Shown: positions 34,873 through 42,780, counted from the stretch's first letter. The stretch: 64,000 nt of DNA from CADCTP01 sp963849885 (GCA_963849885.1 CAWKIV010000023.1:1-64000), one strand, 5' to 3'. The notes: a model not told the origin generated them from the sequence alone. Made by a program: numbers and translations.

Positions 34873-35421
34873 TCACGGCGCCGGCTCCAGCTCGCGGCCG
34901 GCCCGGGCGGGGCCGTCGCGGCGCTCCGGCGCCGGCACCGGTGGCGCCGCTCGCGACCGCTCCCCGGCCGCCGGCTCACCGTGCCGGCGCAGCGCCTCGA
35001 TCTCCGCCTCGAAGTCCTCGATGGACTCGAACGACCGGTAGACGCTGGCGAAGCGCAGGTAGGCGACCTCGTCGAGCTCCCGCAGCGGGCCGAGGATGGC
35101 CAGGCCGACCTCGTTGCTGGGGATCTCCGCGCAGCCGGTCGCCCGGACGGCCTCCTCCACCCGCTGGGCGAGCAGGGCGAGCGCGTCCTCGTCCACCGGC
35201 CGGCCCTGGCAGGCGCGGCGGACGCCGGTGACCACCTTGGCCCGGCTGAACGGCTCGGTCACCCCGCTGCGCTTGATCACCGCGAGGGTGGCCTCCTCGA
35301 CGGTGGTGAACCGCCGGCCACAGGCCTGGCAGGACCGCCGGCGGCGGATGACCTGGCCCTCGTCGACCTCGCGCGAGTCGACGACCCGCGAGTCGGCATG
35401 CCGGCAGTAGGGGCACCGCAC
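34873..35421 (-). CDS. nrdR: Transcriptional regulator NrdR
   Basis: A 182-residue ATP/dATP-sensing repressor of ribonucleotide reductase genes. Residues 1-40 form the zinc ribbon (VRCPYCRHADSRVVDSREVDEG...RRSCQACGRRFTT, four Cys). Residues 46-136 form the ATP-cone (VIKRSGVTEPFSRAKVVTGVRRACQ, ALAQRVEEAVRATG-type helices, VAYLRFASVYRSFESIEDFEAEIEAL). A Pro/Arg/Ala-rich tail of about 32 residues is longer than usual. GTG 35421 is preceded by ggaggagg. It is the first gene of the nrdR-nrdJ unit, in the classic actinobacterial position near lexA. Confidence 0.96.
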   Translation of the reverse strand: MRCPYCRHADSRVVDSREVDEGQVIRRRRSCQACGRRFTTVEEATLAVIKRSGVTEPFSRAKVVTGVRRACQGRPVDEDALALLAQRVEEAVRATGCAEIPSNEVGLAILGPLRELDEVAYLRFASVYRSFESIEDFEAEIEALRRHGEPAAGERSRAAPPVPAPERRDGPARAGRELEPAP

Positions 35422-35463
35422 CGGGACCGACCTCCTCCCCCGTGACGCCTGCGCGTCGCCTGC

Positions 35464-35527
35464 TGTGGATGGTGCTGGGGATCTCCTGTGGACCACTTGT
35501 GGACCGGAGACCCCAACCTGTGGACGA
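35464..35527 (-). promoter_or_regulatory. Cluster of four DnaA-box-like motifs upstream of nrdR
   Basis: TGTGGA followed by three variable bases occurs at 35464, 35487, 35498 and 35519. On the nrdR strand these are TCCACA cores of the actinobacterial DnaA box TTGTCCACA, matching 7 to 8 of 9 positions. Spacings of 23, 11 and 21 bases are close to whole helical turns, which puts the sites on one DNA face. Confidence 0.45.
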
Positions 35528-35528
35528 C

Positions 35529-35556
35529 TTACACCAGTGTAACTACCAGATGTAGT
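35529..35556. promoter_or_regulatory. Two adjacent palindromes in the nrdR promoter, candidate NrdR boxes
   Basis: ttacaccagtgtaa (35529-35542) has perfect 6-base arms around a 2-base centre. actaccagatgtagt (35542-35556) has perfect 5-base arms around 5 bases. NrdR binds paired boxes with ACAC...GTGT-type ends upstream of nrd genes, and the first palindrome shares these ends. The centre-to-centre distance of about 14 bp is a little short for known pairs. Confidence 0.4.
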
Positions 35557-35811
35557 GGGAGACCGTAGAACCGCGGTCCGGGCGGCGCAAGCACCGCGCG
35601 GCGTGTCGAGGTCACCCGACCGGGCGTGTCCGGCCGCTTCCGGCTCGGCGCGGCAGACCTGCCACGCCGCCGCTCTCGCGGCCCGGCCGTGGCGGTTCCA
35701 CCACCTCGCTCCGGGCATCCTCGGGAAGACGACGAGTCGCGAGCACCCGCCTCACGACTCCCGGTCGTACGGTCCACCTCGCCGCGGGCACCCGGCCCGG
35801 GGCGTGCGCGC

Positions 35812-36012
35812 TCAGGGAGCGCGGAAGGCGAGCCCCTGCTCGCTCAGCGTCTCCCGGAGGATGCGGACCGCCTTGGGTCCGACGCCGTGCAGCTTGAGCA
35901 GCTCCTTCTCGCTGACCTGCGTCAGCTGCTCCAGCCGCGTGTATCCCGCCAGGGTCAACGCCCTGGTCGCGGGTCTGCCGATCCCGGCCGGCAGGCCCTC
36001 TCCCTCGCTCAC
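35812..36012 (-). CDS. Small helix-hairpin-helix DNA-binding protein
   Basis: A 66-residue protein made almost wholly of one (HhH)2-like unit. GLPAGIGRPATRALTLAGYTRLEQLTQVSEKELLKLHGVGPKAVRILRETLSEQGLAF contains two hairpins, GIGRPA and HGVGPKA, that contact the DNA backbone. Such small proteins recur in actinomycetes and resemble the RNA polymerase alpha C-terminal domain and DUF4332. Start GTG 36012 gives VSEGEGLPAG. It lies 17 bases after the LysM gene on the same strand, so it may share the SOS-controlled transcript. Its function is unproven. Confidence 0.75.
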   Translation of the reverse strand: MSEGEGLPAGIGRPATRALTLAGYTRLEQLTQVSEKELLKLHGVGPKAVRILRETLSEQGLAFRAP

Positions 36013-36029
36013 GATGGTCAGCCTACGAG

Positions 36030-36707
36030 CTATGGCGTGCGCAGGCGGAGGGTCTGCCCGACCTGGACGTCGCCCCCGGGCAGATCGTTGATCCGGCGGA
36101 TCTGGTCGACCACGCCGCGGGGATCGCGGTCCGGAGCGACACGCTCGGCGATGCTCCACAACGTCTCTCCGGGCGCCACCACGACCTCGGCCGGCGCGGT
36201 CGCCGGCACCACGGACGCCGGCTCGTGCAGCGCCTGCATCCGCTCGGTGACGGCCAGCGAGGTGGTCAACAGCGCGAAGAGGGCGACGAGCCCCGCCATC
36301 ACCCGGCCGCGCCGGGTGAGCCGCGGCCGCGGGCGGGCCGGCCTGACCACCCGCACGCCGACCGGCCGGGAGTCGCCCGGGCGGAGCCGGACGGGGGCGG
36401 CCGGGCGGTGCTCCCGGCCCACCCCCTCGCCCGGCAGCTCTCCGACCCCACCGATGCGGGGGCCGCGGGCGGGATCCGGCAGGCCGACGAGCTCGGCCAG
36501 CTCGCGGTCGGTCGGCACGACCGGCGCCGACTGCTCCGGCGACCGCCGCGGCACCGGCCGGGCCGCCGGCACCACGACCCGCGTGGTCGCATGCGCCGCG
36601 GCACCGAACGGATGGCGCCGCGCCGCCCGGGCGGGCGGCACCACCAGCGGCTCGGCCGCCCGGCGACGAGGCGCGGAGGCCGGCGGCAGCTCCGGGGCGA
36701 CGGTCAT
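36030..36707 (-). CDS. LysM domain membrane protein divergent from lexA (ChiZ-like position)
   Basis: A 225-residue protein. Residues 1-130 are a Pro/Arg/Ala-rich cytoplasmic part. A single transmembrane segment lies at about 137-158 (VMAGLVALFALLTTSLAV). Residues 175-225 are a LysM peptidoglycan-binding module (VVAPGETLWSIAERVAPDRDPRGVVDQIRRINDL...VQVGQTLRL). In mycobacteria and corynebacteria the LysM gene beside lexA (ChiZ or DivS type) is SOS-induced and halts cell division. Position, topology and the LexA box 20 bases upstream of the start support the same role here. ATG 36707 follows gggaggga. Confidence 0.85.
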   Translation of the reverse strand: MTVAPELPPASAPRRRAAEPLVVPPARAARRHPFGAAAHATTRVVVPAARPVPRRSPEQSAPVVPTDRELAELVGLPDPARGPRIGGVGELPGEGVGREHRPAAPVRLRPGDSRPVGVRVVRPARPRPRLTRRGRVMAGLVALFALLTTSLAVTERMQALHEPASVVPATAPAEVVVAPGETLWSIAERVAPDRDPRGVVDQIRRINDLPGGDVQVGQTLRLRTP

Positions 36708-36726
36708 GCGGATCCCTCCCAGCGAG

Positions 36727-36742
36727 TCGAACGTCAGTTCGA
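36727..36742. promoter_or_regulatory. LexA (SOS) box proximal to the LysM gene
   Basis: tcgaacgtcagttcga is a perfect match to the actinobacterial LexA box core GAAC-N4-GTTC, with symmetrical tcGA flanks. It lies 20 bases from the LysM start codon and 137 bases from the lexA start. Confidence 0.88.
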
Positions 36743-36805
36743 TCGAACCTCTGTGCGACTTTCTAGCACCGGGGTACGACGAAATCGAGATCCTCCGGCG
36801 TGTCT

Positions 36806-36821
36806 TCGAACAGATGTTTGA
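36806..36821. promoter_or_regulatory. LexA (SOS) box proximal to lexA
   Basis: tcgaacagatgtttga matches GAAC-N4-GTTY with one mismatch in the second half-site. It lies 57 bases upstream of the lexA start, as expected for weaker autoregulation. Confidence 0.82.
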
Positions 36822-36878
36822 GAACTGTCGGTGCCGACGGCTAGCTTGGCGATCACGGCGGGCCGAGGAGGAGGGGTC

Positions 36879-37658
36879 ATGACGGCAGGGTCGGGCGGCA
36901 GGAGACGAGCGGGTGGCACGGGCGCCCGTGGGACAGCGGGCACCCAGCCGCCGGGCGCGGCGGAGCCGGCGGTGGTCCGGGACTTCCCGGACGGTCCGGT
37001 GGACGGCGCCGGCCTCACCCAGCGGCAGCGCCGGATCCTCGAGGTCATCCGCGAGACGGTGGACCGGCAGGGCTACCCGCCGAGCGTGCGGGAGATCGGC
37101 CAGGCGGTGGGGCTCACGTCCACCTCGAGCGTCGCCCATCAGCTGACCACGCTCGAGCGCAAGGGTTACATCCGCCGCGACCCCAACCGGCCCCGCGCGG
37201 TCGACGTGCGGCCGCCGGAGAGCAGCGCGGCGCGCGCGGCGGCGGAGCCGGCGGACGAGGCGGCGGAGCGGTTCGCGCACCCCGCCCCGACGTACGTGCC
37301 GGTGGTCGGCCGCATCGCGGCCGGTGGCCCGGTGCTCGCCGAGCAGTATGTGGAGGACGTCTTCCCGTTGCCCCGGGAGCTGGTCGGTGAGGGCACGCTG
37401 TTCCTGCTCCGGGTGGTCGGGGACTCGATGATCGACGCCGCCATCGCGGACGGCGACTGGGTCGTGGTCCGGCAGCAGCCGGTGGCCGACAACGGTGACA
37501 TCGTCGCGGCGATGATCGACGGCGAGGCGACCGTCAAGACCTATCGGCGGCGGGACGGGCACGTGTGGCTGCTGCCGCACAACCCGGCCTACGCGCCGAT
37601 CCCCGGTGACGAGGCCACGGTGCTCGGCCGGGTGGTCACCGTGCTGCGGAAGGTCTGA
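36879..37658 (+). CDS. lexA: LexA repressor, SOS response
   Basis: A 259-residue SOS master repressor. After an unusually long N-terminal tail of about 45 residues, the winged HTH spans LTQRQRRILEVIRETVDRQGYPPSVREIGQAVGLTSTSSVAHQLTTLERKGYIRRDPNRPRAVDV. The C-terminal protease domain shows the self-cleavage site Ala148-Gly149 (GRIAAGGPV), the nucleophile Ser183 (GDSMIDAAI) and the general base Lys220 (ATVKTY). RecA filaments trigger cleavage after DNA damage. ATG 36879 was chosen for ggaggaggggtc just upstream. Two LexA boxes lie in the divergent promoter shared with the LysM gene. Confidence 0.97.
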   Translation: MTAGSGGRRRAGGTGARGTAGTQPPGAAEPAVVRDFPDGPVDGAGLTQRQRRILEVIRETVDRQGYPPSVREIGQAVGLTSTSSVAHQLTTLERKGYIRRDPNRPRAVDVRPPESSAARAAAEPADEAAERFAHPAPTYVPVVGRIAAGGPVLAEQYVEDVFPLPRELVGEGTLFLLRVVGDSMIDAAIADGDWVVVRQQPVADNGDIVAAMIDGEATVKTYRRRDGHVWLLPHNPAYAPIPGDEATVLGRVVTVLRKV

Positions 37659-37664
37659 GCGGGG

Positions 37665-39437
37665 TCAGCGGCGGGTGGCCGGCCGGCGGGTCCGGCGGGC
37701 CACCCAGAGCAACAGCCCGGCGAGTACGACGACGGCGAGGGCCGGACCGGCCAGCGAGCTGAGCCGGTCGGACCACGACCTGTCGTCCGCGGCGGTGCCG
37801 TCGGCGTCCGAGCTGGCCGAGCCGTCCGTGCCGTCCGCCGGCGGAGCGACGACGGCAGCGTCCCCGAGCGGGATCTCGTGCACCGGCCCGGGCAGGCCCT
37901 CGGTGCTGGTCAGCAGCGACTTGCCGTCTGGTGAGATCGCGATCGCCTCGCCCTGCGGCGTCGCGGGCAGCGGGATCCGGCGCACGCTCGCCGAGCGCAG
38001 AGCGGCCTCCAGATCGCCGTCGGGCGCGGGCCAGACGTAGGCGTCGGTGTAGGTGCGGAGCACCAGCAGCCGGCCGTCGGCGGAGACCGCCCCGCCGGTG
38101 ACGAGGACCTGGGAGGCGGTGCCGACCGGCCCACCGGCCGTGCCGGTGGGCCCGAAGGTGAGCGTCCGCACCTTCCGCAGTGCGGTCGGCCGCTCGGCGG
38201 ACAGGGGTTCGTCGGGCGCGTAGACGCCGCTGCTGAGCGGCTCCTTGGTGACGATGTAGGGGCGGCCCGAGCGGTCGATGAGCAGGGCCTCGGCATCGTG
38301 CGGGCCGTCCGGGTAGGCCAGGCGGAAGAGCGTGGCCGTCCCGTCCGGGCGCAGGCGCTCCAGCGCCACCGTGGAGCGGGTCAGGGCGTTGTCACCGGTG
38401 TCGGACAGCCAGAGGTTGCCGTCGGCGCTCCGGGCCAGGTCCTCGACGTCGTACGGGTCGAGCGGGGCCTCGATGGTGCGGCGCACCCGGCAGGTCCGGT
38501 CGAGGACGAAGACGCGGAGGCGCGAGCCGCCGTCGTTGACGGTGTAGAGCGAGCTCCCGGCCGCGGCGAGACCGCTGGACTCGGCGACGCGCGAGTCCCG
38601 GATGGTGCAGAGCGTCCGCGGGGCGGACTGCTCAGGCGCCGCCGAGGCGGGCGTCGGCACGGCGAGGACCAGCGCCGTGGCCAGCAGGACCCGGGCCGGG
38701 CGGGTCAGGCGGCGGGCCGAGCGGGTCGGGCGCGGGTCGGACAGCGGGTCGGGCCGCTCACTCGGCCTGCTCCCCCGTCGCGCACCGCGCCAGTGTCGCA
38801 ACGCCAGCCGCTCCGCCTGCACCAGCACCACGCCGACCGCAGCCCCCGCGATCAGATCGGAGAGCCAGTGATAGTCCCGCAGCAGCAGGCCGGTCATCGT
38901 CAGCAGCGGACCGAGCCAGCTCAACACCTCCACGACCGGCCGCGACACGCTGCGCGGCCGATACTCCGCCACCACCCCGGCGAGCAGGCCCCAGAGCACC
39001 ACGGACGTCGCCGTGTGCCCGGACGGATAGGACAGGAGCGCGTCCTCGATGTGCACCCCGGACGGCGCCGGCCGGGCGAAGAGCACCTTCAGGCTCCACA
39101 CGGTGCCGATGGTCAGCCCCCCGAGCACCGCCAGCCGGAGAAGGGGCAGCAGCGTGCGCGCCTGCCAGCAGACCACCGCCAGCACCACGACGGCGATGGT
39201 CCCGACCACCTCGCGGTCGCCGAAGTTGACGAGCTGGTCCAGCTCGCGCTGCCACGGTCGGCGCCAGCCCTGGCCCGGCAGGCCGGTGGTGCGGACCCAT
39301 CGGGACAGCACCCCGTCCAGCGCGGTCAGCGGCCCGCCGAGCAGCACGTCGAGCGTCACCACCGCGAAGACCGCCAAGGCCCCGATGAGCACCTTCGGCG
39401 ACGCCCTGCCCCGATCCCCCATCGGGCGGCGAGCCAC
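37665..39437 (-). CDS. PAP2-type phosphatase fused to an extracytoplasmic beta-propeller
   Basis: A 590-residue membrane protein. Residues 1-225 form a six-helix PAP2/lipid phosphatase with all three motifs: SLKVLFARPAP, YPSGHTA and RDYHWLSDLIAG. A basic linker leads to a second hydrophobic stretch with a signal-peptide-like end (RVLLATALVLAVPTPASAAPEQ, about 255-278). Residues 285-545 form a WD/NHL-like propeller (SSGLAAAGSSLYTVNDGGSRL, VEDLARSADGNLWLSDTGDN). A C-terminal helix and basic tail anchor it (LAGPALAVVVLAGLLLWVARRTRR). The two halves are usually separate genes. The join is in frame with no internal stop. GTG 39437 lies 3 bases after hflX. ATG 39422 is an alternative. Confidence 0.82.
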   Translation of the reverse strand: MARRPMGDRGRASPKVLIGALAVFAVVTLDVLLGGPLTALDGVLSRWVRTTGLPGQGWRRPWQRELDQLVNFGDREVVGTIAVVVLAVVCWQARTLLPLLRLAVLGGLTIGTVWSLKVLFARPAPSGVHIEDALLSYPSGHTATSVVLWGLLAGVVAEYRPRSVSRPVVEVLSWLGPLLTMTGLLLRDYHWLSDLIAGAAVGVVLVQAERLALRHWRGARRGSRPSERPDPLSDPRPTRSARRLTRPARVLLATALVLAVPTPASAAPEQSAPRTLCTIRDSRVAESSGLAAAGSSLYTVNDGGSRLRVFVLDRTCRVRRTIEAPLDPYDVEDLARSADGNLWLSDTGDNALTRSTVALERLRPDGTATLFRLAYPDGPHDAEALLIDRSGRPYIVTKEPLSSGVYAPDEPLSAERPTALRKVRTLTFGPTGTAGGPVGTASQVLVTGGAVSADGRLLVLRTYTDAYVWPAPDGDLEAALRSASVRRIPLPATPQGEAIAISPDGKSLLTSTEGLPGPVHEIPLGDAAVVAPPADGTDGSASSDADGTAADDRSWSDRLSSLAGPALAVVVLAGLLLWVARRTRRPATRR

Positions 39438-39440
39438 GGG

Positions 39441-40889
39441 TCAGCCGCTCGGCACCGCGTACGCGGAGAGCTGGCCGGCCAGGTCGCCGGACACCCGGGC
39501 GGCGAGCAGCGTGCCGTCGCCGGTGTGCTCCTCGGTCAGCACCTCGCCGGCGCTGTGCACCCGGGAGACCAGGTCGCCCCGGTCGTACGGCACCAGCACG
39601 TTCACTTCGACCGAGAGCCGCGGCAGCCGCGCCTCGATGGCGGCGGCGAGCTGGTCCAGCCCGTGTCCGGACCGCGCCGAGACGACGATCGCGTCCGGTG
39701 CGACCCGGCGCAGCCGGGCGAGGGTCTCCGGATCGGCCGCGTCGCACTTGTTGACGACCAGCAGCTCCGGCACGTGCAGCGCGTCGATCTCCCCGAGCAC
39801 CTCGCGGACCGCGGCGATCTGCCCCTCGGGGTCGGCGTCGGAGCCGTCCACCACGTGCAGCACGAGGTCGGAGTCGGCGACCTCCTCCAGGGTGGACCGG
39901 AAGGCCTCCACCAGCTGGTGCGGCAGGTGGCGGACGAAGCCGACGGTGTCGGCGAGGGTGTATTCGCGGCCCTCGGGCGTCCGCGACCGCCGCACGGTCG
40001 GGTCGAGGGTGGCGAAGAGCGCGTCCTCGACCAGCACCCCGGCCCCGGTCAGCCGGTTGAGCAGGGACGACTTGCCGGCGTTGGTGTAGCCGGCGAGCAC
40101 CACCGACGGCACCTCCTGGCGCACCCGCTCCTGCCGCTGGGTGCTCCGGGTCGCGCCGAGCCCGCTCAGCTGCCGGCGCAGCTTGGCGATCCGGGTGTTG
40201 ATCCGGCGCCGGTCGGTCTCGATCTTGGTCTCACCGGGACCGCGGGTGCCGATGCCGCCACCGCCGGCCACCCGGCCGCCGGCCTGCCGGGACATCGACT
40301 CACCCCAGCCGCGCAGCCGCGGCAGCATGTATTGCAGCTGGGCCAGCTCGACCTGCGCCTTGCCCTCCCGGCTGCGGGCGTGCTGGGCGAAGATGTCGAG
40401 GATCAGCGCGGTCCGGTCGATGACCTTGACCTTGACGATCTCCTCGAGCTTGCGCAGCTGGCCGGGGGTCAGCTCACCGTCGCAGACCACGGTGTCGGCG
40501 CCGGTGGCCACCACCAGGTCGCGCAGCTCCTTGGCCTTGCCGGAGCCGAGGTAGGTGGCCGGGTCGGGCCGGTCGCGACGCTGCATGACCGCCTCGAGCA
40601 CCTCGGAGCCGGCGGTCTCGGCGAGGCGGGCGAGCTCGGCCAGCGAGTTTTCCGCGTCGGCCACGGTGCCGGTGGTCCAGACGCCGACGAGCACGACGCG
40701 CTCGAGCCGGAGCTGCCGGTATTCGACCTCGGTGACGTCGGTGAGCTCGGTGGCCAGACCGGGGATCCGGCGGAGCGCCTGGCGGTCCTCCAGGTCGTAC
40801 GACTCGTACGACGGCTCGGGAGTGACCGCGGGTCGGGACACGGGTCGGTCGGCGTCAAGGTCGGAGAGGGGCGGGAGTGGGGTCGTCAT
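39441..40889 (-). CDS. hflX: Ribosome-splitting GTPase HflX
   Basis: A 482-residue GTPase that dissociates stalled or stressed 70S ribosomes. The N-terminal HflX domain has RQLRLERVVLVGVWTTG, ETAGSEVLEAVMQRRDRPDPATYLGSGKAKEL and DGELTPGQLRKLEE. The coiled-coil linker includes RGPGETKIETDRRRI. The G domain shows G1 GYTNAGKSSLLNRL, G3 DTVGFVRHLP, G4 NKCD and G5-like VSARSGHG. The ATG start is preceded by ggagga. It lies in the conserved miaA-dapF-hflX-lexA neighbourhood, although a regulator/MFS pair and a lectin gene separate it from dapF here. Confidence 0.96.
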   Translation of the reverse strand: MTTPLPPLSDLDADRPVSRPAVTPEPSYESYDLEDRQALRRIPGLATELTDVTEVEYRQLRLERVVLVGVWTTGTVADAENSLAELARLAETAGSEVLEAVMQRRDRPDPATYLGSGKAKELRDLVVATGADTVVCDGELTPGQLRKLEEIVKVKVIDRTALILDIFAQHARSREGKAQVELAQLQYMLPRLRGWGESMSRQAGGRVAGGGGIGTRGPGETKIETDRRRINTRIAKLRRQLSGLGATRSTQRQERVRQEVPSVVLAGYTNAGKSSLLNRLTGAGVLVEDALFATLDPTVRRSRTPEGREYTLADTVGFVRHLPHQLVEAFRSTLEEVADSDLVLHVVDGSDADPEGQIAAVREVLGEIDALHVPELLVVNKCDAADPETLARLRRVAPDAIVVSARSGHGLDQLAAAIEARLPRLSVEVNVLVPYDRGDLVSRVHSAGEVLTEEHTGDGTLLAARVSGDLAGQLSAYAVPSG

Positions 40890-40932
40890 CGTCCTCCGAT
40901 GGTGTCACGGTCAGTGCCGGGCGGCAGCCGGT

Positions 40933-41478
40933 TTACGCCGAACCGACAGGCCGGTCGTCCGGGTGCACGCCCACGAAGAGCGACCACGGCTCCCCGTCCG
41001 ACTCGCGGCCGGCGAAGTCCTGGAGCAGGTCGGCGAGCCGCTTCTTCAGCTCCTCGTACTCCGCCGGCGTCAGTCGCAGGCCGAGCCGGGCGGCCTCCAC
41101 GTTTTCCGGGCCGACGCGGCGGGCGTCCTCGATGAAGGCCTCCACCAGCGCGGCCGTGGTGGCCCGGCCCTGCCGCTCGTCGACGATGTCCATGTTCCAG
41201 GACTTCCCGGTCGCCCGGTACGGCACCTCGCGGGCGCCGCGGGTCCCGCGCCGCTCCTGCTCGGCGCGGAGGAACCCGGTGCGGACCAGGAGCCGGACGT
41301 GATAGAGCACACTCGCCGGGTCGCGACCGAGCGCCTCGGCGATCTGCTTGTTGGTCAGCGACGTGTCCAGACAGAGGCGGAGGATGCGCAGCCGGAGGGG
41401 CGACGCGATGGCTCGCGCCTCCTGCAGGGTCGCCTCCCGCCGCTCGGTCTCCACCTGGTCAGCATAGGTGATTGACAT
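40933..41478 (-). CDS. ArsR-like winged-helix transcriptional regulator
   Basis: A 181-residue regulator. The wHTH is residues about 18-85 (LQEARAIASPLRLRILRLCLDTSLTNKQIAEALGRDPASVLYHVRLLVRTGFLRAEQERRGTRGAREVPYRAT), with recognition helix PASVLYHVRLLV. The C-terminal helical half (95-165) suits dimerisation or ligand binding. It is the usual companion of an EntS-like MFS exporter, which diverges here 30 bases away. It probably represses that exporter and itself through the inverted repeat at 41469-41488, which overlaps its own start codon. ATG 41478 is chosen because residues upstream are not family-like. Confidence 0.87.
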   Translation of the reverse strand: MSITYADQVETERREATLQEARAIASPLRLRILRLCLDTSLTNKQIAEALGRDPASVLYHVRLLVRTGFLRAEQERRGTRGAREVPYRATGKSWNMDIVDERQGRATTAALVEAFIEDARRVGPENVEAARLGLRLTPAEYEELKKRLADLLQDFAGRESDGEPWSLFVGVHPDDRPVGSA

Positions 41479-41488
41479 TTCCCAATCA
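41469..41488. promoter_or_regulatory. Inverted repeat, candidate operator between the wHTH regulator and MFS gene
   Basis: tgattg (41469-41474) and caatca (41483-41488) form 6-base arms around acatttcc. The element overlaps the regulator start codon and lies 21 bases from the MFS start. This is consistent with mutual repression. Confidence 0.5.
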
Positions 41489-41508
41489 GTGGCTCCACCC
41501 TTCCGGCC

Positions 41509-42780
41509 ATGACCGCACCACGCCCGTCGCTCTGGCACCACCGCGACTTCCTCCGGCTGTGGGTCGGCGACTCGATCAGCCAGATCGGCACCGCGGTGAG
41601 CCTCATCGCGCTGCCGCTGCTGGCGATCAAGGTGCTGGACGCCACGCCGTTCGAGGTCGGGTTGCTCACCACCTTCGAGACGGCGGCGTTCCTGCTCGTC
41701 GGGCTGCCCGCCGGCGCGTGGGTGGACCGGCTGCGCCGGCGCAACGTGCTCATCGTCACCGACATCGGTCGGGCGGCGCTGCTCGGCTCGCTGCCGCTGG
41801 CCTGGTATTTCGACCTGCTCACGCTGCCGCAGCTCTACCTGGTCGCGCTGGTCACCGGCGTGCTCACCGTCTTCTTCGACGTGTCATACCAGTCCTACCT
41901 GCCGAGCCTGGTCGGCCGCGACTACCTGGTGGAGGGCAACGCGAAGCTGGAGGCCAGCCGGGCGGTCGCCCAGATCGCCGGCCCGAGCATCGGCGGCGGG
42001 CTCGTCCAGTGGCTGACCGCGCCGTACGCGATCGTCGTCGATGCCCTGTCCTACCTCTGGTCGGCGGTCTGGGTCGGCGCGATCTCCAGCCGGGAGGAGC
42101 GACCGCAGAAGGCCCCGGACCGGCACCTGGGGCGGGAGATCCGGGAGGGCCTGAGCTTCGTGCTCCGGCACCGGCTGCTGCGCGCGATCACCGCCACCAC
42201 CGGCATGTCCAACCTCTTCTCGACGATCCTCAACACGGCCTTCATCATCGTGCTCGCCGACCAGGCCCAGCTGGACCTGTCCGCCGGCACCATCGGCCTG
42301 GTCTTCACCGTCGGCAGCGTCGGCGGGCTGCTCGGCGCGGTCGTGGCCGAGCGGGTCGCCCGGCGGGTCGGCCAGGGCATCACGATCTGGCTGTCGATCC
42401 TGGTCAGCGCGCCGTTCGCGCTGGTCACGCCGCTGGTCCAGCAGGGCTGGGTGCTGTGGATCGTCGCCGCCTGCTGGGCGGTGATCGGCTTCTTCGTGGT
42501 GATCTACAACGTCACCCAGGTCTCGTTCCGGCAGGGGCTGTGCCCGGAGCGGCTGCTCGGCCGGATGAACGCGACCATCCGCTTCCTGGTCTGGGGCACC
42601 ATGCCGCTCGGCGGGTTCATCGGCGGCGTGCTCGGCTCGACCATCGGCGTCCGGGCCACGATGTGGGTCGGCGCGATCGGGATGGCGCTGTCCTTCCTGC
42701 CCGCGTTCCTGTCGCCGCTGCGGACGATGCGGGAGCTGCCGACGTCGTACGACGCGGAGGCGGCGGTCCGCCCGGGCTAA
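41509..42780 (+). CDS. MFS transporter, EntS/MefA-like exporter
   Basis: A 423-residue major facilitator protein with about 12 helices. The N-terminus SLWHHRDFLRLWVGDSISQIGTAVSLIALPLLAIKVL and loop 2-3 motif A variant GLPAGAWVDRLRRRNVLIVTDIGRA match the MFS_3 (EntS, MefA) group. Members export macrolides, siderophores or other lipophilic compounds. TM11 to TM12 run VLGSTIGVRATMWVGAIGMALSFLPAFL. It is divergent from a wHTH regulator with a shared inverted repeat, which suggests inducible efflux. Its substrate is unknown. Confidence 0.9.
   Translation: MTAPRPSLWHHRDFLRLWVGDSISQIGTAVSLIALPLLAIKVLDATPFEVGLLTTFETAAFLLVGLPAGAWVDRLRRRNVLIVTDIGRAALLGSLPLAWYFDLLTLPQLYLVALVTGVLTVFFDVSYQSYLPSLVGRDYLVEGNAKLEASRAVAQIAGPSIGGGLVQWLTAPYAIVVDALSYLWSAVWVGAISSREERPQKAPDRHLGREIREGLSFVLRHRLLRAITATTGMSNLFSTILNTAFIIVLADQAQLDLSAGTIGLVFTVGSVGGLLGAVVAERVARRVGQGITIWLSILVSAPFALVTPLVQQGWVLWIVAACWAVIGFFVVIYNVTQVSFRQGLCPERLLGRMNATIRFLVWGTMPLGGFIGGVLGSTIGVRATMWVGAIGMALSFLPAFLSPLRTMRELPTSYDAEAAVRPG

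Larger units (their letters stand above)
35422..35811. other. Promoter region of nrdR-nrdJ and flank of the HhH gene
   Basis: About 390 bases without a gene. The proximal part holds a ribosome-binding site, four TGTGGA motifs and two palindromes, listed separately. The distal part (35560-35811) shows no gene, palindrome or terminator that I can support. Confidence 0.6.

Noticed and set aside
31781..35041. A plus-strand open frame of 1086 codons opposite nrdJ
   Set aside because: Antisense shadow of nrdJ. It has no domain, start signal or codon bias of its own.
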